From positions 1-23,037 of the forward strand of contig CAYFUM010000024.1 of the NCBI GenBank assembly GCA_964346475.1: DNA of 23,037 nt, read 5' to 3'. Below, piece after piece: positions 7,314 to 14,768 of this stretch; the first letter of the stretch is position 1, and each line of letters begins with the position of its first letter. Under the pieces are notes generated by a model. It did not search any database and had not been told where the DNA came from. It saw only the letters and a list, made by a program, of their open reading frames with translations. Made by a program: the position numbers and the translations under genes. Source of the DNA: DTU036 sp964346475. GTDB lineage: Bacteria; Bacillota; Clostridia; Peptostreptococcales; Acidaminobacteraceae.

Positions 7314-10300
7314 CTAGTACTCCATCGAAGCCATTCTTACATAGTTTTGATAGCGTCTTTTTGCAGATCTAGCACTTTCCTCAAAGAGCTCCTGAGCAAT
7401 CTCTGGGAAGGTGTTTTCTAGAACTTTATATCTTCTCTCTGTTCTTAAGAAATCAATAAAGTCTGCCTTGGGTTCCTTGGAGTCGAGAACAAAGGGGTTA
7501 AGACCTTCAGCCTCTCGTCTTGGGTCGAACCTCCAGAGGTGCCAGTAGCCAGATTCAACAGCCAGTTTTTCCTGTCTTTGGGTTGTACCCATACCCGAGG
7601 TTATACCATGGGCAATACAGGGTGAGTAGGCTATAATCAGCGAGGCTCCTGGGTAGCTTTCGGCCTCTTTAAGAACCTTTACAAAGTGGCTGGGGTTAGA
7701 GCCCATAGCCACCTGGGCTACATAGATATTGCCATAGGTTGTGGCTATCATTCCCAGGTCCTTTTTGGCTGTACGCATACCTGAAGCTGCAAACTTAGCA
7801 ACTGCTGCAATGGGTGTTGACTTGGAAGCCTGGCCACCGGTATTTGAATAGACCTCGGTATCTAGAACCAGGACGTTTACATCCTCGCCCTGGGCTAGGA
7901 CGTGGTCTAAGCCACCGTAGCCAATGTCATAGGCCCAGCCATCTCCACCGATAATCCACAGGCTCTTCTTAATTAGATAGTCCTTGAGTTCATCTAGTTT
8001 AGCGAAGATTTCCTTGGCCCTGTCATCCTTGAGCTCATCTTTTCTAGCTAAATATCCCTTAAGTGCCTGGGCGGCATCCTTACTTGCCTCATGGTTTCTA
8101 CGATTTTCAATCCAAATCTCGGCTGCTTCCTTCATTCCTTCAGGAAGATCGTAGTCCATAAGCTCACCTAAGTATCTTGCTATCCTATCGGTAGTTACAT
8201 TTAGGGATGTAATCATACCAAAGCCATATTCAGCATTATCTTCAAAGAGTGAGTTAGCCCAAGCTGGCCCTAGACCATCCTTATTCGTTGTATAGGGATT
8301 GGAGGGGGCGGATCCACCATAAATGGAGGAGCAGCCTGTAGCATTGGCGACAACCATACGCTCACCATAGAGCTGGGTTACTGCCTTGATATAGGGGGTT
8401 TCTCCACAGCCTGCACAGGCTCCACTAAATTCAAATAGAGGAGTGTGGAACTGGCTACCCTTGAGATTTTCCCTAGTCATTACATCCTTATGGCTAAGAC
8501 TTAAAGCAAACTCCCAGTTGCCCTCTTGAAGCTCACTCTGGCTTTTCATATCCTTCATAACCAGAGCCTTGTTCTTGGCAGGACAGACCTCGGCACAGTT
8601 ACCACAACCAGTACAGTCAAAGGTTGAAACCTGAATTTTGAAGCGAAGTCCCTCTAGGCCCTTACCTATGGCTTTAAGTGTATTATAATTTTCAGGGGCA
8701 TTCTCCATTTCCTCTTCTGTAGCAAGGAAGGGTCTGATTGCCGCGTGGGGACAAGCAAAGGAACACTGATTACACTGGATGCAGTTTTCTGCTATCCACT
8801 CAGGACAGTGAACAGCAATTCCCCTCTTTTCAAAGGCAGAAGTTCCCGCTGGGAAGGTACCATCGGCATGGTCCACAAAGATAGACACAGGCAGATCATC
8901 TCCCTTTTGTGCTGTCATGGGGCGTAGTATCTCACTGACAAAGGTGGGCTCTGTGCCGCGCTCTACTGTTTCAAGCTCAGCCTCAGCCCAAGCTGCTGGT
9001 ATTTCAAACTTCTTAAGGTTTTCAATAGCCTGGTCTACAGCTGCGTAGTTCATATCAACAATTCTCTGTCCACCACGGCCGTAGGCAACTTCAATCTCTT
9101 CTTTTAGTAGCCTGATTGCTTCATCTATAGGCATTACCTTGGATAGGTAGAAGAAGGCAGTCTGCATGATCATATTAATACGACCACCAAGACCTATTGC
9201 TTCAGCTATACTAACAGCATCTATATAGTAAAAATCAATCTTGTTTTTAGCTAGATAGCGCTTCATACTTCCAGGAAGTTTTTCCTCTAGCTCTTCGGCA
9301 TTCCACTGGGTGTTGAGTACAAAGGTTCCACCCTCTCTTAGTCCCCTAAGTAGTTCGTAGGCATAGACATAGGCCTGGTTATGGCAGGCTACATAGTCGG
9401 CCTCATCGATGAGATAGGTACTTCTTATGGGGTTATTACCAAAGCGCAGGTGGCTAACGGTGATTCCCCCACTCTTCTTGGAGTCGTAGGAGAAGTAGCC
9501 CTGGGCATACATATCGGTATTATCACCAATAATCTTTATCGCAGATTGATTAGCTCCAACGGTTCCATCGGAACCCAGTCCCCAGAACTTACAACGGATA
9601 GTCTCTGGATCCTCAGCTCTTATAACTTCCTTGGGCTCCAGGGATAAACCTGTAACATCATCCACTATGGAGATTGTAAAGGAGTTCTTGGGCTCATCTT
9701 TCTTTAGGTTTTCAAAGACTGCGCCAAGATGGGTAGGAGTAGTATCCTTGCTTCCAAGACCATAGCGTCCGCCCACTATAAGAGGTCTTACTTCCTGGTC
9801 CTGGTAGGCAGAACGAACATCAAGATAGAGGGGCTCACCTGGGGCACCTGGTTCCTTGGTCCTGTCTAGAACTGCGATTTTCTTTACTGTCTTAGGTATG
9901 GAATCGAGAAATTTCTCTGTGACAAAGGGACGATAGAGATGGACTTTAACCATTCCCAGTTTTTCTCCCCTTGCATTTAAGTAATCAATAGTTTCTTCTA
10001 GAGCCTGGGTAACTGAACCCATAGCAACAACCACATACTCAGCATCCTCAGCACCATAGTAGTTAAAGAGACCATATTTGCGACCGGTAACCTTACCAAT
10101 CTCATCCATGTATCCTTCAACAATTTCTGGTATCTTGTTATAGAAGATATTGGAGGCTTCCTTGGACTGGAAGAAGATATCAGGATTCTGGGCAGTTCCC
10201 CTTTGAAGAGGCTGCTCTGGGCGCAGGGCCTTTTCCTTAAATCTCTTAATAGCATCCCAGTCTACCAGTCTCTTATACTCATCATATTCAATGACTTCAA

Positions 10301-10850
10301 CCTTTTGAATTTCATGAGAGGTTCTAAAACCATCAAAGAAATTTAAAAAGGGCATTCCAGCCTTTATAGCTGAGAGATGAGCCACACTGGAGATATCTAC
10401 AACTTCCTGTACACTACCGGCTGCGATAATTGCAAAGCCAGTTTGTCTAGTAGCCATAACATCTGAGTGATCTCCAAATATTGAAAGGGCATGTCCTGCA
10501 ATCGCACGGGCTGATACCTGGAAAACTCCTGGTAGTAACTCTCCAGAAATCTTGTACATATTGGGAATCATCAGTAGTAGGCCTTGACTAGCCGTAAATG
10601 TTGTGGTTAGTGAGCCTGCCTGCAGAGAACCGTGAACAGCTCCTGCTGCACCTGCCTCAGATTGCATTTCCGTGACTTTTACAGTCTCATCGAAAATGTT
10701 CTTTTTGCCATTGGCAGACCATTCGTCGACGACTTCAGCCATACTGGATGAAGGGGTGATGGGATAGATTGCCGCCACCTCGGTAAAGGCATAGGCCACA
10801 TGAGCAGCTGCCGTATTACCGTCCAGGGTCATCATTTTTAATTTACTCAT
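7314..10850 (-). CDS. nifJ: Pyruvate:ferredoxin (flavodoxin) oxidoreductase
   Basis: Single-chain PFOR of 1178 residues, the normal homodimer subunit length. It converts pyruvate and CoA to acetyl-CoA and CO2, passing electrons to ferredoxin, the central step of anaerobic fermentation. In order: pyruvate-binding YPITPSSS (29-36), the domain II/III region, two 4Fe-4S ferredoxin motifs (CIQCNQCSFACP from Cys690; CTGCGNCAEVCP from Cys746), the proximal cluster cysteines CAGC (812, 815) and Cys840, and the thiamine-diphosphate motif GDGWAYDIG (about 969-977) with SNTGGQASKSTP after it. The ATG at 10848-10850 follows AGGAGG; an in-frame ATG 11 codons upstream is rejected because it lies at or before the predicted transcription start. 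It is a single-gene unit with its own strong promoter and terminator. The assignment is secure. Confidence 0.97.
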   Translation of the reverse strand: MSKLKMMTLDGNTAAAHVAYAFTEVAAIYPITPSSSMAEVVDEWSANGKKNIFDETVKVTEMQSEAGAAGAVHGSLQAGSLTTTFTASQGLLLMIPNMYKISGELLPGVFQVSARAIAGHALSIFGDHSDVMATRQTGFAIIAAGSVQEVVDISSVAHLSAIKAGMPFLNFFDGFRTSHEIQKVEVIEYDEYKRLVDWDAIKRFKEKALRPEQPLQRGTAQNPDIFFQSKEASNIFYNKIPEIVEGYMDEIGKVTGRKYGLFNYYGAEDAEYVVVAMGSVTQALEETIDYLNARGEKLGMVKVHLYRPFVTEKFLDSIPKTVKKIAVLDRTKEPGAPGEPLYLDVRSAYQDQEVRPLIVGGRYGLGSKDTTPTHLGAVFENLKKDEPKNSFTISIVDDVTGLSLEPKEVIRAEDPETIRCKFWGLGSDGTVGANQSAIKIIGDNTDMYAQGYFSYDSKKSGGITVSHLRFGNNPIRSTYLIDEADYVACHNQAYVYAYELLRGLREGGTFVLNTQWNAEELEEKLPGSMKRYLAKNKIDFYYIDAVSIAEAIGLGGRINMIMQTAFFYLSKVMPIDEAIRLLKEEIEVAYGRGGQRIVDMNYAAVDQAIENLKKFEIPAAWAEAELETVERGTEPTFVSEILRPMTAQKGDDLPVSIFVDHADGTFPAGTSAFEKRGIAVHCPEWIAENCIQCNQCSFACPHAAIRPFLATEEEMENAPENYNTLKAIGKGLEGLRFKIQVSTFDCTGCGNCAEVCPAKNKALVMKDMKSQSELQEGNWEFALSLSHKDVMTRENLKGSQFHTPLFEFSGACAGCGETPYIKAVTQLYGERMVVANATGCSSIYGGSAPSNPYTTNKDGLGPAWANSLFEDNAEYGFGMITSLNVTTDRIARYLGELMDYDLPEGMKEAAEIWIENRRNHEASKDAAQALKGYLARKDELKDDRAKEIFAKLDELKDYLIKKSLWIIGGDGWAYDIGYGGLDHVLAQGEDVNVLVLDTEVYSNTGGQASKSTPIAAVAKFAASGMRTAKKDLGMIATTYGNIYVAQVAMGSNPSHFVKVLKEAESYPGASLIIAYSPCIAHGITSGMGTTQRQEKLAVESGYWHLWRFDPRREAEGLNPFVLDSKEPKADFIDFLRTERRYKVLENTFPEIAQELFEESARSAKRRYQNYVRMASMEY

Positions 10851-10887
10851 AAATCCTCCTATTAGTTTTACGCTTACATACACTGTT

Positions 10888-10916
10888 ATTATAAACTAGG
10901 CCACCTAAGGGGTCAA
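10888..10916 (-). promoter_or_regulatory. Strong sigma-A promoter of the PFOR gene
   Basis: Minus strand: -35 TTGACC (10911-10916), exactly 17 bp, -10 TATAAT (10888-10893). The start would fall near 10881, giving a leader of about 30 nt with AGGAGG before the ATG at 10850. Confidence 0.85.
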
Positions 10917-10921
10917 CTCTC

Positions 10922-10946
10922 CTAAATGAGCTGGACTTGCATTTAG
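10922..10946. promoter_or_regulatory. Inverted repeat next to the PFOR -35 box, possible operator
   Basis: Perfect repeat CTAAATG (10922-10928) / CATTTAG (10940-10946) with an 11-bp spacer, 5 bp upstream of the PFOR -35 element. The layout suits binding by a dimeric regulator. It does not match the Rex consensus, and no factor can be named. Confidence 0.35.
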
Positions 10947-11012
10947 ACTTCTAGACTATCAAAGTGATTGATTTAAATTAACTTATTAGCAAAAGAGGCA
11001 AATTTTAACTCT

Positions 11013-11039
11013 AAAAAAAAGAAGGGTTAGCAAGTAACC
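11013..11039 (-). terminator. Weak rho-independent terminator of tyrS
   Basis: Downstream of the tyrS stop, minus strand: GGTTA-CTTGC-TAACC (11025-11039), then CTTC and a run of eight T (11013-11020). The stem is only 5 bp, so strength is uncertain. Confidence 0.5.
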
Positions 11040-11061
11040 GATCTTTTATAAATAAAACTTC

Positions 11062-12276
11062 TTATATTGCGTCTATTTTGAAATAGGATTTTTTACCTCT
11101 TCTTAAAAGGGCGTAGCCCTGGTTAAAGTCCTCCTCAGCCACCTTGAGCCAGAGATCTGTAACGAGCTCATCATTTAGTCTAAGACCCCTTTGGTCAATA
11201 AGTCTTCTACCTTCGCCCTTACTTTTAATAAAGCCCAGCTCTACTAAAACATCCAGCCAGTCCCGTCCCATCCACTCTTCTTTAAGAGGGCTAGAGGGCA
11301 TATCATCCAGTTTGCCATCCCCTGAAAAAAGAGCCCTGGAAGCCTCAAGTGCCTTATCTGCCTCCCCCTCTCCATGTACCAAGCTAGTTAGTTCATAGGC
11401 TAGGACCTCCTTGGCCTTATTGATGTTTTCATCAGGGGCCATGAGTTCCTCTATCCTGTCAATATCTAGGAAGGTGTATCTCAGAAGCAGGGTTTCCACC
11501 GAGGCATCTTCTACATTCCTCCAGTACTGGAAGAAGTCATAGGGAGAGGTCTTTTCAGCATCGAGCCAAAGAGCACCCTTCTGGGTCTTACCCATTTTAA
11601 CTCCAGCAGTAGTGGTAATAAGATTAAAGGTAAGGCCATAGCAGTCTGCTCCTTCAACCTTTTTGATAAGATCTATTCCAGCAATTATGTTGCTCCACTG
11701 GTCAGAACCTCCCATTTGCAACCTGCAGCCTGTGGTCCTGTAAAGATGGAGAAAGTCGTAGGCTTGAAGGGGCATGTAGCTGAATTCAAAGTAGCTTAGG
11801 CCCTGCTCTAGCCTGGTTTTATAGGCATCCATCCTAATCATTCTATTTATTGAAAAATGAGGACCATAATCTCTTAAAAAGTCTATATAATTTAATTTCA
11901 CCAGCCAGTCGGCATTATTAAGCATAAGAGCCTTGCCATCTTCAAAATCGATAAACCTGGAGACCTGCTTTTTAATTTTCCTAGCATTTTCTTCTATGTC
12001 TTCCCTGGTCATAATCTGGCGCATATCATCCCTACCCGAAGGATCACCTATAAGAGTTGTCCCTCCTCCCAGAAGGAGAATGGGCCTATGGCCAGCTTCC
12101 TGCATTCTCTTCATAACTACCAGAGTCAAAAAGTGGCCTGCATGGAGACTATCTGCAGTGGCATCGATACCAATGTAAAAGGTAACCTGTTCCCTATCCA
12201 ATAATTCCCTCAGCTCATCTTCATGGGTGCATTGGGAAATATATCCCCTCCTAAGTAATTCATCATATATTCTCAT
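11062..12276 (-). CDS. tyrS: Tyrosyl-tRNA synthetase
   Basis: Class I aminoacyl-tRNA synthetase charging tRNA-Tyr, cytoplasmic, 404 residues. The HIGH-type motif is HAGH (45-48), the tyrosine-site block YMPLQAYDFLHLY lies about 167-179, MGGSDQWSNI is at 188-197, and the KMSKS loop is KMGKT (227-231). The C-terminal S4 RNA-binding domain (about 340-404) contains RRLIDQRGLRLN. KMGKT and AHAGH-like motifs suit the TyrS1 type of Firmicutes. AAGGAGG lies 4 nt before the ATG. Many Firmicute tyrS genes carry a T-box leader, but none is visible here. It is monocistronic, with a weak terminator downstream. The assignment is secure. Confidence 0.97.
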   Translation of the reverse strand: MRIYDELLRRGYISQCTHEDELRELLDREQVTFYIGIDATADSLHAGHFLTLVVMKRMQEAGHRPILLLGGGTTLIGDPSGRDDMRQIMTREDIEENARKIKKQVSRFIDFEDGKALMLNNADWLVKLNYIDFLRDYGPHFSINRMIRMDAYKTRLEQGLSYFEFSYMPLQAYDFLHLYRTTGCRLQMGGSDQWSNIIAGIDLIKKVEGADCYGLTFNLITTTAGVKMGKTQKGALWLDAEKTSPYDFFQYWRNVEDASVETLLLRYTFLDIDRIEELMAPDENINKAKEVLAYELTSLVHGEGEADKALEASRALFSGDGKLDDMPSSPLKEEWMGRDWLDVLVELGFIKSKGEGRRLIDQRGLRLNDELVTDLWLKVAEEDFNQGYALLRRGKKSYFKIDAI

Positions 12277-12546
12277 ATCCCCTCCTTGGAGTCTAGCTTA
12301 CCAAGCCTTTAGTGATTGGTCAATCTTACCATAGCTTCTTCTATTTTAAACCATAATAAAATCATATTTTCCTTATTATTTTAGCATAAGTAGAAGTTTT
12401 TTCCCTAGTTAAATTAGAAAGAATTTCTTATGCCTAACTAGATACACTAGTTTTATAAACTTCGTTAGAAAACTAATAATTAAGTTTGAAAGGTCTAGCC
12501 TTGGGTAAAATTAAACAGTAGAGGAAAACAAATAAAAGGAGATCTT
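12277..12546. other. Divergent intergenic region between tyrS and the NfeD gene
   Basis: A 270-bp AT-rich stretch. It holds the tyrS ribosome site and candidate promoter, and on the plus strand a possible -10 TAAAAT (12506-12511) for the NfeD-SPFH pair without a convincing -35. A small hairpin ACTAG-ATACA-CTAGT is also present. The T-box sequence expected for a regulated tyrS is absent, and no protein-coding frame is convincing. Confidence 0.5.
12295..12323 (-). promoter_or_regulatory. Candidate promoter of tyrS
   Basis: Minus strand TTGACC (12318-12323), 17 bp, TAAGCT (12295-12300). The -35 is good; the -10 matches at only 3 of 6 positions. It would give a very short leader that still contains AAGGAGG. 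Confidence 0.35.
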
Positions 12547-13002
12547 ATGAACTGGCTACTGCAAAACCCCGTATACTTTTGGCTGGTAATGGCAGGTATC
12601 TTTCTCATTGTTGAGGGAGTTACCTACGCCCTTGTAACCCTATGGTTTGTCGGCGGATCCTTGGCTGCCATGCTACTGGCCTTTTTCAATGTAAATTTCA
12701 TCCTTCAAATTTTAGTTTTTATTATTGTCTCGATTATACTCTTAGTCCTCACCAGGCCCCTACTTAAAAAGAGGCCTGAGGCCCTGGTAAAGACCAATGT
12801 GGACGCAGTGCTGGGTAAAAGAGGAATTGTTACCATGGAGGCTGGGGAACACTATTCAGGCCAGGGTAAGGTAGATGGCCAAATCTGGACTATTATGAGC
12901 CAGGATGGAGAAACCCTAGAGGTTGATAGCGAATTTATTGTACTTACTGTTCAGGGAGTCAAACTACTGGTAAAATCCGCTGACGAGTCAAGTCAGCTTT
13001 AA
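12547..13002 (+). CDS. NfeD-like membrane protein
   Basis: A 151-residue protein of the short NfeD type (without the serine protease domain). Hydrophobic segments about 10-30, 33-48 and 51-68 are followed by a soluble OB-fold-like domain (about 80-145: LGKRGIVTMEAGEHYSGQGKV...WTIMSQDGETLEVDSEFIV...GVKLLVK). Such proteins partner with SPFH/stomatin-type proteins in membrane organisation; here the SPFH gene follows after 14 bp. AAAGGAG lies about 6 nt before the ATG. Family firm, precise function unknown. Confidence 0.88.
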   Translation: MNWLLQNPVYFWLVMAGIFLIVEGVTYALVTLWFVGGSLAAMLLAFFNVNFILQILVFIIVSIILLVLTRPLLKKRPEALVKTNVDAVLGKRGIVTMEAGEHYSGQGKVDGQIWTIMSQDGETLEVDSEFIVLTVQGVKLLVKSADESSQL

Positions 13003-13016
13003 ATCAAGGAGGAATC

Positions 13017-13907
13017 ATGCCACAAATTATAACAGTCATTCTACTTGGACTTATTTCACTTTATGTAATTGTCAGTAACATAAGAATTGTCCCCCAGTCC
13101 CAGTCCTATGTCATCGAAAGACTAGGCGCCTACAAGGAAAGCTGGGGAACAGGCCTCCACCTCAAGGTCCCCTTCATCGAGAGGATAGCTTCTAGGGTGT
13201 CCCTAAAGGAAAGGGTTGTAGACTTTGACCCTCAGCCTGTTATAACCAAGGACAATGTCACCATGATGATAGATACCGTAGTCTACTTTCAAATTACTGA
13301 CCCCAAACTCTATACCTATGGTGTTGAAAACCCCCTAAGTGCCATTGAAAACCTCACAGCTACTACCCTGAGAAATATTATAGGGGATCTAGAGCTAGAC
13401 GAGTCTCTTACCAGTAGGGATATTATAAATACAAAGATGAGAAGTATCCTGGATGAAGCCACAGATCCCTGGGGAATCAAAGTCAATAGGGTTGAACTCA
13501 AGAACATCCTACCCCCTAAGGATATCCAGGACGCCATGGAAAAGCAGATGAGGGCAGAACGTGAGAGAAGGGAATCCATCCTAAGGGCCGAGGGACAGAA
13601 ACGTTCCTCCATCCTAATAGCTGAGGGCGAGAAGGTCTCCCAGATATTAGAGGCTGAGGCCTATAGAGATGCTAGGATAAAGAAGGCAGAAGGAGACGCC
13701 GAGGCTATCCTCCTGGTTCAAAAGGCCTATGCCCAGGGTATGGAAATCCTCCTAAGCAAGGTACCTTCTGAAGTAGTGGTCCCCCTTAAGGGACTTGAGG
13801 CCCTGGAGAGAATTGCCGATACTCCTTCCTCCAAGTTAATTATCCCATCAGAACTCCAGTCTTTAGCTGGACTAGCTGCCAGTGCAGGAGAGATTCTAAA
13901 GAAATAA
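13017..13907 (+). CDS. SPFH/band 7 family protein (stomatin/paraslipin-like)
   Basis: A 296-residue membrane-anchored SPFH-domain protein resembling QmcA/paraslipin. One N-terminal transmembrane segment (about 3-22) precedes the SPFH domain, starting IVPQSQSYVIERLG and containing TKDNVTMMIDTVVYFQITDP and LKNILPPKDIQDAMEKQM. After it comes a long charged coiled coil (about 175-245, rich in Glu, Arg, Ala). These proteins oligomerise at membranes and often associate with membrane proteases or NfeD proteins. AAGGAGG lies just before the ATG. It is second in a two-gene operon ended by a perfect terminator. Confidence 0.92.
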   Translation: MPQIITVILLGLISLYVIVSNIRIVPQSQSYVIERLGAYKESWGTGLHLKVPFIERIASRVSLKERVVDFDPQPVITKDNVTMMIDTVVYFQITDPKLYTYGVENPLSAIENLTATTLRNIIGDLELDESLTSRDIINTKMRSILDEATDPWGIKVNRVELKNILPPKDIQDAMEKQMRAERERRESILRAEGQKRSSILIAEGEKVSQILEAEAYRDARIKKAEGDAEAILLVQKAYAQGMEILLSKVPSEVVVPLKGLEALERIADTPSSKLIIPSELQSLAGLAASAGEILKK

Positions 13908-13923
13908 TAGATTCAAGTAAAGA

Positions 13924-13957
13924 AGTACCCGGCCGAGAAGGCCGGGTACTTTTTTTA
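13924..13957 (+). terminator. Strong rho-independent terminator after the NfeD-SPFH operon
   Basis: Perfect 11-bp stem AGTACCCGGCC (13924-13934) / GGCCGGGTACT (13940-13950), loop GAGAA, then T's to 13957. The T-run overlaps the stop of the convergent M55 gene. Confidence 0.93.
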
Positions 13958-14749
13958 GAGAATAAACATTTTAGTTGTAATTACTTCCATAATATCCTTA
14001 CCCTCGAAGACCACTTCATAGGGGCTGACCTTTCTTACTCCAGGATAGAAGGAGGCCCTATGGGCTAGCTGATGGAGACGATATTGGAAGCTGACATGAT
14101 AGTAGGGGGGTTCCTCTTGAAGGAGCTCTTCTTTTTTACCTAACCCTCTTTTGACGCCCTCATAGATCATATCCACAGCATCCTCGGGATGTAGATCCAG
14201 GGTTGCATTCCCTTCGCCGGATTTCACAGCTAGAGTCTCAATACCAGGAATAGCGCTTCTGGCCTCTTCACAAATCACCTCATCGCCACTTATGAAAACA
14301 CAGGGTACCTTAAAGTGGTTTGCCACCTGCCTGTTAAAACTAAACTCTGAGGCAATTTTGCCATTAATACTGCAGCTAAAGAGCTGGGAGGAGGAAAAGC
14401 TGTGGGCCAGGGGGTTGCCATCCTTACCACCCGGGGCATGATAGCCTATAAAAATGACAGCGTCGAAACTTTCATCCAAGCCGGCCATCATACTTAGAGG
14501 ATTTGAGGCCCAGCCCCTGAGAAGTTTTACTCCTCTTGGGAGCTCATCAATAAGTATATTTCTAGCCGAATCATGGGCATCCTTTATAAGAACCTCATAA
14601 CCAAGATCCAGGGCTGCCTGGGCTGCCGACGCAACCTCTCTTGTCATCTGCCTTTGAGCTCTAAGGTGCTGGGGATTGCCAAGATCTGTCTCCTTCCAAT
14701 CAGAAACTCCAGTAACTCCTTCAATGTCTGCCGAAATAAATACCTTCAT
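13955..14749 (-). CDS. M55 family metallopeptidase (DppA-like D-aminopeptidase)
   Basis: Zinc aminopeptidase of the M55 family, whose characterised member Bacillus subtilis DppA removes N-terminal D-amino acids, notably D-Ala, from short peptides; 264 residues, close to the family length. Metal-ligand motifs: SADIEG with Asp8 and Glu10, KDAH with His59, GYHA with His104, a glutamate in IASEF (Glu135), and the catalytic-type His116 in AHSFSS. The protein is cytoplasmic, with no signal peptide. AAGGAGA lies upstream of the ATG. Only 19 bp separate it from the sigma-54 regulator upstream, so the two are co-transcribed and the regulator probably serves this function. Family firm; the exact peptide is not known. 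Confidence 0.9.
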   Translation of the reverse strand: MKVFISADIEGVTGVSDWKETDLGNPQHLRAQRQMTREVASAAQAALDLGYEVLIKDAHDSARNILIDELPRGVKLLRGWASNPLSMMAGLDESFDAVIFIGYHAPGGKDGNPLAHSFSSSQLFSCSINGKIASEFSFNRQVANHFKVPCVFISGDEVICEEARSAIPGIETLAVKSGEGNATLDLHPEDAVDMIYEGVKRGLGKKEELLQEEPPYYHVSFQYRLHQLAHRASFYPGVRKVSPYEVVFEGKDIMEVITTKMFIL

Positions 14750-14768
14750 TTTTTTTGTCTCCTTCCGA

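Noticed and set aside
10851..10883. 11-codon N-terminal extension of the PFOR gene
   Set aside because: Its ATG lies at or before the predicted transcription start (about 10881), while AGGAGG precedes the ATG at 10850.
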